Part shown: in pieces, positions 34,691 to 45,980 of the stretch
Layout of the letters: every line of letters begins with the position of its first letter
Position numbering within the stretch: the first letter of the stretch is position 1
NCBI RefSeq assembly: GCF_011386835.1
Contig: NC_088792.1
Span: forward strand, 45,932,882-45,996,881
DNA: 64,000 bases
Source of the DNA: Chrysemys picta bellii
Taxonomy: Eukaryota > Chordata > Testudines > Emydidae
Reading direction: 5' to 3'
Program-made: the position numbers and the translations under genes
Notes under the pieces: generated by a model
Told to the model about the DNA's origin: nothing
The model's input: the letters and a program-made list of their open reading frames with translations, nothing else
Database searches by the model: none

Positions 34691-34759
34691 TATTCAGGGG
34701 CTTGAGTGGTTGCCACCTAGATAAATGTATCTTCCGGATAATGAAAGATCTCTTTTAAA

Positions 34760-37700
34760 GCTTCTGCTTTTATTATCACATACCTAAGTCATAGGTCCTG
34801 TTAATAATTTTTTAAATTAGTTTTAAATGTGAACAGGAAAATGACTTCAGGCTAAATTCAACCCTCATATTAACATCATGAGTTTTTGTAGTACTATAAT
34901 TTATTCTTGTGAGGGATTGAAATCAGCCTCCACACGTGTTCAAAATCACTTATATTCTGTCGTCATCCAAAATGCTTCCAGTTTCTTATCTTCTTGTTCT
35001 CTGTTTTTGTGGCAGCTAATTTATCAAAAGAAACATGGTTTTGAACAAAAAAGAAAAATCATTTTTAAACATTTGAAAGCTGTGGATTGAATAAACTGTT
35101 TTAAGGTCTTTAGATTTTTTTTATATACAGTACTATTAACTTTAAAAATGGTGGTGTTTGCTGTAACAATTAAAGGCTAATTTTAAATAGATGGGAATGA
35201 GTGGCCCTTCCTGTATTATAGAAAGATTTATAGGTATGGATTTTTCTGTTTAAAGTATTGCAGAAATAGACATATGAAACTGGATGTACTGAAAGGAGGG
35301 GAAAAAACCTCCCAATTTTGTGTATGCAGTAAAGTATTTAAATAGAAACATCTGGGATTTCAGAGTTTACATGGCATTTCAGATGATTTAGATTCCAAAT
35401 TTATAATTTATAACAATTTTACAAAATTTAATATTAATAGAGATTGTTTTGATTCTTTAGAAGATCAACCTCTGCAGCCTTTTAAACCCAGACATTACAA
35501 TACAAGGCTATTGAAATAAGAACCAGAAAATTAAACTGATTGGTATACTGTATTTTCCAAGACGAGTGAAAGGTACCATGTGAAATTGTGAAATGTAAAT
35601 TAGTGTCCATTTTATTTTCATGTTTAATAATCAAAATTATTGTTAACTGCTAGCATCAGCAATTGGTGAATTTTTTCAAAGATTAATTGTGCTTGCGGTG
35701 TGTATTCTCAATATCACTTTTCAAAGTTTTTTGTGGTCTCTGAAATGTCTTGCAGATTAGTTTGCAAGTTTCATGCTAATATATCATAGCAGCAGTCTCT
35801 GGCAATTTGTGCTTGTGAAAGGTAATACAGGGAGTAACAGAACAACTTAAAGGGCCAGTTTTTAAAGATCTATAGGTATCGAAAGATGCAGATAGCAGCT
35901 TGTGAAAACACCACTAAGCACCAATATGCATCTTTAGGTGCCTGAACACCTGGCCTACAACATCCTACACTCTATTGCGGCTAGACACCCCAATAGGGTG
36001 TGACACTGCTAGGACTCCGTACACTTTGGTTCCACCTTTGGAAGTGGCAAGGATCACATTGGGTTCTGGATCAGCAAGTTATCCCACCCTGTGGTCCAGC
36101 TAGATCAGAGGGCCAAGATCCAATGCAGAGGCTTGTGCCTCTTCAGGAGGACTAAAAGTACACCCTTTTGGCCAGATCAGAGGGTCAACCTGGGGTACTG
36201 AGAATCACGGTCTGCAAAGGGGAGAAGAGCTGCCAGGTCTTTCTGCTGGGTCTGGACAGATGGTGACTGAGTAGCTTTCTTGTTGCTTTGGGGTTGTTCT
36301 CTCTCAGCATGACCAGGCACTGGACCAACTGGGAGTTGTGACTGCACAGTAAGGGAGACAAGGCCCATCCTGCTTCTGTGAAGCTGGAGTCTGTAGCCTA
36401 ACAGCTGCTGATGCATGTGGCAGAAGTGCCCATCATGCAGAGGCAGTCAACACCGGCACCTCTCCTGCATAGTCAGTAGTGAGCTCTTCCTCTGGCCATC
36501 TTACTGGTCCTGCCCAATGCAAGCTCTTCTCATCCTCCGCCTACTCTCAGTGGGGATGCAGCAGGCTTCCAAGGGGGGATGAATCAAATAGATATGATTT
36601 TAAACCAATATTTTTGACAGCTGGAATAGGGGGAAGTGAGTCTGTGGTTGAGGGAATAATTATTTGATTTTATTGTAATGGATTACCTATCAGAGTCCTA
36701 AAGCAATAGTGATTCTTAAGACCTCTACGTTATGGCAACTGGCGGTATTACAAAACAAACAAAAAATCCCGAAACAACACAAGTAAATCTCAACATGAAA
36801 ATAGGCAAACTACATACAAGAAAAGTATAACACAGTAAACCAGCTTCATCATATTCGAACAATATGGAAATCTAGTGATGGAGGAGCCTCAGAGGTGGGG
36901 TTTTTTTTTTGATAGTTTTGCAAAGCTACTACGTTGTAGATTACTTTCTCCCTCCCCTCAAACAAATACACACCCATGCCTGTTGGTAATGGCTCACTGG
37001 GAAGCAAGCTGATAGCAGACAAACCTTGTCTGATGGATCCTTCTCCTTCCAGTAATTACATTTTCATTTCAGTTAGGTTTTTGGTCCTTAATTTTTGTGT
37101 TTTTAGCCCCCCCCCCCTTCTCCTCTTCCCGCAGTGGAAAAGGGGGAGTGGGGGGGGGGAGAATAGTTTAAACATAATCTCACTTTCTCTCTCAATGTTT
37201 TTTCTCCTTTTGCATTGGTAAAATATAAGAGGAAGGGGGAGGGAGGAACCCAGAATGAATTCGGGACTGAAAATAAAAAACAGAAATTGAAAATTTCTGC
37301 AAAAACAAAAAGTGGTTTCTTTGACTAGAAATATTTATACCACGTTACACCCTCATGTATGCCATAACTATATATATTATACATATATACGTATATACTT
37401 CCACATATGTATCAGAGATGCATGTCTACAAAGAGACACAAAGGATACATACGTAATTGTTTTCATAGACTATTGTACTGAAATAATGAAGATTGCGATA
37501 AACATTGTTTGGTATTCTCCTGCTGCGTAGGCTCTGTTAAACAAAATGAAGATAAACGGTGCTATTTTACAAGACAGAGCCCTCTGCATAATTTTCCTTA
37601 TTTTCAGCACTTTCAAATTAATCATTTTCGAGTGTATTTTTAAAGGTGCAATATGAACCTCTACTCTTCACAGCTCTAGTTATTGTCAGTTTTGTTATGG

Positions 37701-38477
37701 TTGTGTAAAAGCTTAGGTTATATTCCCAGCTGTTGCTAAAGCCAATAGGGGCTATGTCTGTTTGCACTAGCTGAAAATCTGAGCCTGTGCTTTTTCACTG
37801 AACAAAGTACTGTAGTTAACTTGATTCAGTTATAGAAACCCAGGCAGCAGTCATTAAGAATAAAGATTATAAAAAACCATACTGCATACACATGCCATTA
37901 AAAGGCATGCTTTGATTGTGTATGCAAACCAAAGAATTTTAGGATCAATTCAGAAGTGAAATTCACCCTTAGAGGGCCCATTCCATAAGATATTTATATC
38001 TTCTGGGAGGTGCTCAGTGCCCTAAGTGCCACTGACAGTATTTTTTACACGTTTTCATCTAAGCAGACCTATGTGATTACCTTGCCTATTTTATAGAGCA
38101 GATTAGAATCTTGAATTACACTTATTAAAACAGATTGATTGGTTTAGCTGGAAATGATCCACTTCTGCATATAAAGTTTTGTAAGCCAAAAGTGGAACAC
38201 AAGCCTCTTGTGACTAAGAACAAAATCCTTTTGATGGCTCCACTGATACAAGAATATGGTTGAAATAGGTAACCACAATCTGGAGTGTTGAATTACATTT
38301 ATTTGAGCAGCCTATCAAACATTTTACATTAGCTCTGCTGGATTCTTGCAACCAATATTAAAAAAATTCAGACATAATCCCATCCGTTTCAGTAATGTCG
38401 TTTAGTCTTTCATGGTTGAATCAAAGCAGTTAATTTTGGTGTTAATGCTGAAAGTTCCATCCTTTATTTTTATTTAG
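34760..38477. other. CDK14 intron, mostly unassigned
   Basis: AT-rich, without a gene. A palindrome-like stretch around 35860-35960 (ctataggtatcgaaagatgc and atgcatctttaggtgcc) may be a small MITE. C- and G-runs occur near 37107-37160. The exon at 38478 follows. Confidence 0.45.
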
Positions 38478-38572
38478 CCTACAAGCCCCAAGTTTGGAAA
38501 AGCAGACTCTTACGAAAAACTGGAAAAACTAGGGGAAGGATCGTATGCCACAGTGTACAAAGGGAAAAGCAA
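38478..38572 (+). CDS. CDK14: CDK14 coding exon, start of kinase domain with glycine-rich loop
   Basis: This 95-bp exon begins in phase 0 after ttatttttatttag and ends after two bases of a codon, before the donor gtaagt at 38573. Its translation runs from [18 protein letters not shown] through [13 protein letters not shown]. It contains the ATP-binding glycine-rich loop GEGSYATVY, which opens the protein kinase N-lobe; the domain starts at the Tyr of [10 protein letters not shown], residue about 135 in human numbering. The split Lys codon is completed by the first G of the exon at 61986. Reading frame, phase and motif all fit CDK14; the close paralogue CDK15 shares the kinase motif but not the N-terminal sequence encoded at 17858. 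No stop, frameshift or lost key residue is seen. Confidence 0.97.
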
Positions 38573-38638
38573 GTAAGTGGATTTATTATTATTAAATATG
38601 GGGAAAGGGTTGGCAAATATTTTATATACATGGGTCAC

Positions 38639-38740
38639 GATCCTGCAATTGGATGCAGAATCAATGCATTCATGTGCAATGCCATTGACTTAAGTGCTAG
38701 ATCTTCTTGCACTGATCTGAGTGAAGGATTGTAACATAAG
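38639..38740. repeat. Possible palindromic MITE remnant
   Basis: 'gatcctgcaattggatgcag', 'atgccattgacttaagtgc' and 'ctgagtgaaggattgtaac' resemble parts of the palindromic repeats at 10950 and 63070. The pairing is weak. Confidence 0.35.
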
Positions 38741-39020
38741 ATATTATAGTACCTCTGTGCCAGGACATTTTAATATAGCTCTGCATTGTTACTTTCTTAA
38801 ATAGGATCTCAGAATCTTGTACACTTTGTTATATCAGTCAATGGGTTACTCCTTCAGTATTTTCTCAATATACACACGAAAAATCAATCCTTCCAAGTAT
38901 TTCAGCTTGTTAGTTAGGAACATTTAGAAAACTTTCCATCTAATTTGATGTCTTCTCAGTTGCTTAGAACAACGGTAAACAAATATTGTAGTTTTATTTT
39001 TTGTTGTTCTATAGTTTTTT

Positions 39021-39145
39021 GGGGCTGAGATAGCATAAGGTGACCTAACATAATTTTGCACTGTTGTCAGTTCATTCACAAAAGCAGATATAGAAACCCA
39101 CCCTCAAAAATCGAGGTAATATTTATCCAGGTAATATTTACTCAT
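39021..39145 (+). repeat. Direct repeat copy 1 of a 125-bp segment
   Basis: Nearly identical to 40551-40675, with about ten differences. It begins ggctgagatagcataaggtg and runs to about 39145. Confidence 0.9.
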
Positions 39146-39449
39146 TTATTTAAATATAAACTAATGCATGATATTTAAAGCAATAGCTGAGGAAAAGAAT
39201 CTGCTTTGATTGTGAATAATGCTAAAAGCCTTTGAATTCAACCACTATAACCACATTCATTATTATTTGTTCCAGTTGATTTTTTGTCAGGGATCGTATC
39301 TTATCCTGAAGTAGTGTGTTAATTTATTGTAGTATGTATAAATGAATTTTAATACTACTACTAATAAAGCAGCTCCTTGAAGGGGCCTGGTACACTTGTG
39401 TATCTCTGAGAAGAACCTTATTCCATTGTGTCATAGAGAAAGGACACTT

Positions 39450-39655
39450 TGGGCTTGTCTATATAGAGCAGCAATGCACACTGAAAGTGTGATTTCTAAA
39501 ATGTACCAACTAAAACAGCTACATTTAATGCATGCTAGGGAACTTTTAGATCACTTCAACGGGGTCTACATGGATCAGTGTAGCATGCAACAGGCTGGTG
39601 TGCTTCAGAAATCACACCCCGCTAGTGAGCATTGCTACTCCATGCAACCAAGCCC
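39450..39655. mobile_element. MITE with long imperfect inverted arms
   Basis: The left gggcttgtctatatagagc and gcaatgcacactgaaagtgtgatttc pair with the right gaaatcacacc...gtgagcattgc and tgcaaccaagccc. The ends resemble those of the MITEs at 12204, 12840 and 53560. Confidence 0.65.
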
Positions 39656-40550
39656 CCAGTGTTTCCCATCAGAGACGAGCCTCAGTTTCATTTAATTCAG
39701 ATGACAGCATGACTACTGAAAGGAAGCAGATATGTTAACATAGTATGCCTAATTTAATGGAATATGTAGTACTGTAAATAGTGCAAAATTAATGTTGCAG
39801 TGAATGGATACATTTTTTTTTGAGAGAATCAAAATGAGGCTGATGTCATCTCTCAATAGCTTTTAGACTAACAGGAACAAAAACGTTTGACTGGCTTGAG
39901 TAGCAAAGTCCATAGAATTATTTCTAAACATAAAATAAGTATGCACTTACCAAGTATATTCCTAGTGACATAATGTGAAGAGGAGACCCAGCTTTTTCTT
40001 CCCTATCAGGCAGTAGAAATTTTGCTGTGTCCATTAAGTATTAGAAAGTGCATTAAGTATTAGGAAGTGCAATTACTCTATATTACTAACCAGACATATT
40101 TTCAGTAAATAGAATAAACTTACTTTTCTCTTGGGGTTCTAGTAATATAGGAAATCACATACGTTTCAGCCTTGTGGCTTATCACTCAAAATATCCAGTA
40201 AAATCACAGCCTTAAAATGAGTCTCTAACTAAAATTATACCATACAAATTGATTTCCAATTAATCTGACATGTTCCCTTAAATCCGTATAGCTGACCTAA
40301 AATTCATTTACAAAAATCTGATTCGTTCAGTGATGTGCTGTGAATGTGTTTATAAACTCAGATTGGTTAGAAATATTATATTTGTTTTAATGGAATGGAC
40401 CTGCAGATTTGTTATAAATACTTCATTGATTTTAAAGGAGGCTGTACTGAACTTTTAACAAATCTTCATGGCTTTTCCATTGTAATCAAGAGCAAATTAT
40501 TTGAATTCCAGAATCCGTATCATGAATTTTAAACTGAACTTGTTAATAAT

Positions 40551-40675
40551 AGGGCTGAGATAGCATAAGGTGACCTAACATAATTTTGCATTGTTGTCAG
40601 TTCATTCACAAAAGCAGATCTAGAAACTGACCCTCAAAAATCAAGGTAATATTTACCCAGGTAATATTTACCCAT
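40551..40675 (+). repeat. Direct repeat copy 2 of the 125-bp segment
   Basis: Matches 39021-39145 with about ten differences; for example 'gcactgttgtcag' and 'gcattgttgtcag' differ at one base. It sits in the same orientation 1.5 kb downstream. Confidence 0.9.
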
Positions 40676-41094
40676 TTACCCAGTTCTAGTCTCTTGCTAG
40701 AGGACAATCCATACTGATTCCTGCTCCAGTAACTTGATGCTTTATGGGTTGAACAACAAATTGACTTTGTGATGTATGCACATCCCACTTACACACCCCT
40801 AATTCAAGTTTGTTCCATTCCATGGTTTAAAAAAAGCAGTGCTGTAGCTCATGGACCTTTTAAAATCTGTGAAGAATCAGCTTCCCATCTGCTGTTTAAT
40901 TTCAAAATCCAGTGTTTTTTCCATTAGAAAAGAAGCCTGCCTGCTCTTTCATCTGTGTATCATGTTGCACTGTTTCACACATTCACATAAAAGGTGTTGG
41001 GGATCCTGTCCCAGTGCCAATTTAAATTACTGTATGGGGTGTAAAGTGAATCTGTTCATGCCTATTTGAGAGATGAACTTTTTAAAGCTCCAGT

Positions 41095-42480
41095 TCAAGA
41101 AAAAGGGCTAGATAAGTTAATGGAAGATAGGTCCATCAATGGCTATCAGTAGGGCCCTACCAATTTCACGGCCGTGAAAAACATGTCATGGACCGTGAAA
41201 TAAGACCTGCCCCGTGAAATCTGATCTCCCCGATATCAGCCGGGCTGGGATGGGACAGGACTTATCTTTTCCCTGCACAGCTGTTATGGGGAGAGATCAG
41301 ACCCTCCCCCTCAGGCAGCACAGAAGTGAGGGTGTACACTTCTGTGCTGCAGCAGCCCCAGAGCTGGGCTCTGCACTGCTTCCCCCGTGGCTCTTGCTGG
41401 AGCTTGGGACTCCCTAGTTCCGAGGCTTCCGCCCCTGCCCACACACGACTCCTGCCGGGGCTCGGGGTGCCCGAGCTTTTGGGCTACAGATCCCTCTCCC
41501 ACATGGCTTCTGCCTGGGCCGCTGCTCTCCTCCTCCCCCCCCCCACAGGTCCTGCCAGGGCTGGGGGCTGCCCAGGCTCCTGCCGGGGCTTGGAGCTTCC
41601 ACCCCCTACAGCTCCTGCTCGGACTCTGGGCATTCGAGCTTGGGGCTGCTGCCCTCTTCCCTCCCCCCACACTGGTGGCACCTGCTGGGGTTGGGGGTGC
41701 CTGGACTCCAGTCAGGACTCGGGGCTTCCACCCCCCTGCGGCTCCTGCCTGGGCTCAGGGACCTGGGCTGGGGCTGCCACCCCCTGCAGCTCCAGCCCCC
41801 TGGAGCTCCTGCCCAGTCTCAGTGGGCTTGGCTCAGGGCTGCTGGTCCTGGCCCCCATGGCTCCAGCCAGGGCTTGGGGCTTCCACCCTGTGGCTCCTGC
41901 CATGGCTGGGGCACCCATTTTTCAAATTGTCCAAGGCCCATGAGCCCATGTGTTAATCCACCACTGGCCCTGACTAGCAGCTAGGAGCCCCCGGCAGTGG
42001 CACTCCAAGCAGCACTGGGGAGATTGGACCTACCTCCACCTCCAGGAGTCTGCTCCTGCACAGAAGTGAGTATGGCAATCCTGCAACCCCCCTACAAGAG
42101 CTTTAGGACCCCCACACACACACACACACACACATGATCCCCTTTTGGATCAGGGCCCCCATGGTTACTACACCATGAAATTTCAGATATAAACATCTGA
42201 AATCATGAAATTGACTAACTTTAAGAACCTGTGGCTGTGAAATTGACCAAAGAGAGCTGTGAATTTGGTAGGGCCCTAGCCATTAGCCAAGATGGTCAAG
42301 GATACAACCCCAATCTTGTGCAACCCTATACCTCCGACTGTCAGAAATCTGGAGGAGAACATGGGATGATCACTTCAACTCCTGTGTTCTGTACGCTCCG
42401 CCTGAAGCTCTGATACTGGTCACTGTTTGACACAGGATACTGGGCTAGATGGGCCATTGCTCTGACCCAGTGTGTCAGTT
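41095..42480 (+). mobile_element. CR1 LINE 3' end, interrupted by a hAT MITE
   Basis: 'gataagttaatggaagatag', 'gtccatcaatggctatcag' (41111-41149) and, after the insertion at 41150-42278, 'gccattagccaagatggtc', 'ggatactgggctagatgggc' and 'cattgctctgacccagtg' form a CR1 3' end. The polymerase part is not present upstream. Confidence 0.85.
41150..42278. mobile_element. hAT MITE carrying a GC-rich degenerate tandem array
   Basis: The ends tagggccctaccaatttcac and gaatttggtagggccct(a) are inverted. The flanks gctatcag and gccattag match at 6 of 8. It is inserted in a CR1 3' end. Its 1.1-kb body is mostly a GC-rich array (41371-41960) of imperfect 30-65 bp units around 'ctcctgccggggctcgg', then a (CA)n run (42112-42134). 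Confidence 0.82.
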
Positions 42481-42499
42481 TTTTGGTTACCCGAAGGCT

Positions 42500-44804
42500 A
42501 ATGGAGCACATCTGATTCAAGAGACTGAAACTTGAGTGGCTGTTGTTAAAGGAGGATATTCATTTAATAGGCATCACAGAAACATGGTTGAAAGATGATG
42601 ATCAATGGGACACAGTAATACCAGGGTACAAAATCTATAGGAATGACAGAGTGTATCGTGCTGTAGGGGGAGTGCCACTATATGTGAAAGAAAGCATACA
42701 GTCAACTATAGTAAGAGCCTTAAATGAATCAAACTGTACAATAGAATCTCTGTGCTTGAATCATTAAAGTACAATAGGAATGTACTACCGACCAGCTGAT
42801 CAGGATGGTGACCGTGACTGTGAAATGCTCAGGGAGATCAGAGAGAGTACAAAACCAGAAAACCCAACAATAATGGGGAATTTCAGTTATACCCAGATTG
42901 CCTGAGAATATGTCACCTCAGGCTGAGATGCAGAAATAAAATTTCTAGACACATTAATGACTGCCTCTTGAAACAGCTAGTCGTGAAATCCACGAGGGGA
43001 GAAGAAATTCTTGATTTAGTCATAAGTGGAGCACAAGATCAAGTCCAAGAGGTGAATATAGCTGAACCACTCAGTAATAGTGACCATAGAGTAATTTAAA
43101 TATAACATCCTTGTAAGGGAGGAAAATGCCAAAGAAACCCATTACACTAGCATTTAACTGCAACACGGGGAATTGCACAAAAAATGAGGAGGCTAGTTAA
43201 ACAGAAATTAAAATAAACTGCCAAGAGTGAAATGTCTGCAAGCTGCATGGCAACTTTTTAAAAACACCATAATAGAGGCTCACACTATATGTATACCCTA
43301 AATTAAAACAACAATTAGAGGATTAAAAAAAAAAAAACCCACCACGGCTAAACTGAGTTAAAGAGGCAATTAGGGACAAAAAGACATCTTTTAAAAATTG
43401 GAAGTCAAATGCTAATGAGGAAAATAGAAAGGAGCATAAACTCTGGCAAGTCAAGTGTAAAAGTATAATGAGGAAGGCCAAAAAAGAATTTCAAGAGCAA
43501 ATAGCAAGAGACTTACAAAATATTTTTTTTGCTATTAATTTTTAAGTCCATCAGAAGTGGGAAGAGTGCTAAACAATCAGTGGGGCCACTGGTGCTAAAG
43601 GAGCATCCAAGGGAGACAAGGTCATTGTGGAGAAGCTAAATGAATTCTATGCATTGGCCTTTACTGCAAAGTATGTGAAGGCATTTCCCACATCTAAGCC
43701 ATTCTTTTCAGGTGACATGTCTGAGGAGCTGTCCCAGACTGAGGCGTCAATAGAGGTGGTTTTGGAACAAATTGATAAATTAAGCAGTAATTGATCGTGA
43801 GGAAAAGATGGTATTCACATAAGAATTTGGAAGGAACTCAGATATGAAATTTCAGAACACTAATTGTAGTACACCTCTACCCTGATATAACGTGACCCAA
43901 TATAACACGAATTCGGATATAATGTGGTAAAGCAGCGCTCCGGAGGGGCGGGGCCGCGCACTCCGGTGGAGCAAAGCAAGTTCGATATAACGCGGTTTCA
44001 CCTACAACGTGGTAAGATTTTTTGGCTCCCGAGGACAGTGTTATATCGGGGTAGAGGTGTATGTAACCTTCGGCTTAAATCAGCCTCTGTACCAAATGAC
44101 TGGTGGATAGCCAATGTGATGCTGATTTTTAAAAGGACTCCAGAGGCAATCCTGGCATTACAGGCCAGTAAGCCTAACTTCAGTACCAGACAAACTGGTT
44201 GAAACTACAGTAAAGAACAGAATTATCAGATATGGAGATGAACATAGTGTGTTGGGGAAGAGTCAACATGGCTTTTGTAATGGGAAATCATTCTTCATCA
44301 GTCTATTAGTATTCACTGAGGGGGTCAACAAACATGTAGACAAGGGTGATCCAGTAGATATAGTATACTTGGGCTTTCAGAAGGCCGTTGACAAAGTTGC
44401 TTATCATAGGTTCTTAAGCAAAGTAAGCAGTCATGGGATAAGAGGGAAGGTCCTCTCATGGATCAATAACTGCTTAAAAGACAGGAAACAAAAGTAGGTA
44501 TAAATGGTTAGCTTTCACAATGGAAAAAGATAAATAACAGGATTCCCCAAGAATCTGTACAGGGACCAGTGCTCTTTAACATATTCATAAATGATCTGGA
44601 GAAAGGGGTAAACAGTGAGGTGACAAAGTCTGTAGACAATACAAAATTACTCAAAATAGTTAAGTTCAAAGTAGACTGCAAAGAGTTACAAAGGGATCTC
44701 ACAAAACTGGGTGACCGAGGAATAAAATGACAGATGAAATTCAATGTTGATAAATGCAAATTAATGCACACTGGTAAACATAATCCCAACGATACTGTAT
44801 CTTC
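42500..44804 (+). mobile_element. CR1 LINE fragment with endonuclease and polymerase parts
   Basis: The open piece 42543-42767 encodes DIHLIGITETWLKDDDQW, a CR1 apurinic-like endonuclease block. Further pieces encode RT motifs (PNDWWIANVMLIFK at 44090, then LGKSQHGFCNGKSFF and KGDPVDIVYLGFQKAVD at 44249-44497, then VLFNIFINDLEKGV at 44570). It is broken by stops and by a mariner MITE at 43872-44059. Its 3' part is missing: sequence homologous to its own RT region begins again at 44805. Confidence 0.85.
43872..44059. mobile_element. Mariner-like MITE inserted in CR1
   Basis: TA flanks (43870-43871, 44060-44061) enclose cacctctaccctgatataac and gttatatcggggtagaggtg. The interior is inverted relative to the copies at 24737 and 50159, as expected of insertion in the opposite orientation. 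Confidence 0.9.
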
Positions 44805-45608
44805 ATCAATGACTTAGATAATGACATAGGGTACACTTATAAAGTTTGTGGACGATACCAAACTGGGAGGGGTTGCAAGTGCTTTGGAGGATAGGATTAA
44901 AATTCAAAATAATCTGGACAAACTGGAGAAACAGGCTGTAAATAGGATGAAATTCAATAAGGATAAATGCAATGTACTCTACTTAGGAAGGAATAATCAG
45001 TTACACGCATACAAAATGGGAAATGACTGCCTGGGAGGATTGCAGAAAGGGATGTGGGGATCATAGTAGATCACAAGCTAAATATGAGTCAACAGTGTAA
45101 CACTGTTGCAAAAAAACAAACCTCATTCTGGGATGTATTAGCAGGCATGTTGTAAGCAAAACAAAACTTAATTCTTTCACTCTATTCTGTGCTGATTAGT
45201 CCTCAACTGGACTATTGTGTCCAGTTCTGTGTGCCACATTTCAGGGAAGATACATTTCAGGACAAACTGAAGAAAGTCCAGAGAAGGGCAACAAAACTGA
45301 TTAAAGGTCTAGAAAACATGACCTAGAAAAATTGGGTTTGTTTAGTTTGGAGATGAGAAGACTGAGAGGGGACATAATAGTTTTCAAGTATGTAAAAGGT
45401 TGTTACAAGGAGTGGGAGGTAAATTGACCTCTGAGGATAGGACAAGAAGCAATGGGCTTAAATTGCAGCAATGGCAGTTTAGTTTAGACATTAGGGAAAA
45501 CTTCCTGTCAGTCTGGTTAAACATTGGAATACATTGCCTAGGGAGGTTGTGGAATCTTTGTCATTGGAGATTTTTAAGAGCGAGTTAGACAAACACCTGG
45601 CAGGGATG
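44805..45608 (+). mobile_element. Second CR1 fragment, from the RT region to the 3' part
   Basis: It starts inside the block before the catalytic motif (FINDLDND) that the upstream fragment already has at about 44580, then continues through 'ggacgataccaaactggg' and the polymerase tail to a break at about 45608. The degenerate frame contains DDTKLGGVASALEDR and the phrase QVVGRKEQL-type tail as decayed pieces. Confidence 0.8.
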
Positions 45609-45980
45609 TTTAAAACAAACATAAGGAAGTACTTCTTCACACAAGGCACAGTCAGCCTGTCAGACTCGTTGACAGTGGATTTTGTGAAGGCCAAAAGTAT
45701 AACTAGGTTAAAAAAAAGTGTTGGACCTATCCTCTGTGAACTTATCTATCAATGGCCATTAGCCAAGATGGTCAGGAAGGCAACCCCATGCTCTGAGTGT
45801 CCCTAAACCTCTGACTGCTAGAAGCTGAGACTGGATGTTAGGAGAATGGATCGCTTGATAAATTGCCAGTTCTGTTCACTTTCTCTGAAGCATCTGGCAC
45901 CAGCCATTGTTGGAAGACAGGAGACTGGGCTAGATGGACCATTGGTCTGACCCCGTATGGCCATTCTTATGTTCTTTTAA
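45609..45980 (+). mobile_element. Third CR1 fragment with 3' tail
   Basis: It begins with 'aaaacaaacataaggaagta' encoding KYFFTQGTVSLSDSL, a repetition of the block at 45490 in the previous piece. It runs to the CR1 end 'ctagatggaccattggtctg' and 'ggccattcttatgttctttt', followed by an A-run of about 19. Confidence 0.8.

Larger units (their letters stand above)
32091..34700 (+). mobile_element. DIRS-type retrotransposon, copy truncated at its right side
   Basis: The left end (attgagtgcttgctcatgtcc, then agttccttctta at about 32261) resembles the left termini of the copies at 3984 and 54237. A gag-like part (about 32270-33690), an RT piece and an RNase H piece follow. The YR region and right terminus are absent. 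The catalytic RT block reads YL then a stop and FDV (about 33838-33855), so the aspartates are partly lost. + orientation, same as CDK14. Confidence 0.78.

Noticed and set aside
41326..41943. 205-codon open frame on the + strand, and long overlapping frames on both strands
   Set aside because: It lies in the GC-rich degenerate array of a hAT MITE. The open frames arise from repeated units low in stop codons, with no domain and no splice or start context.
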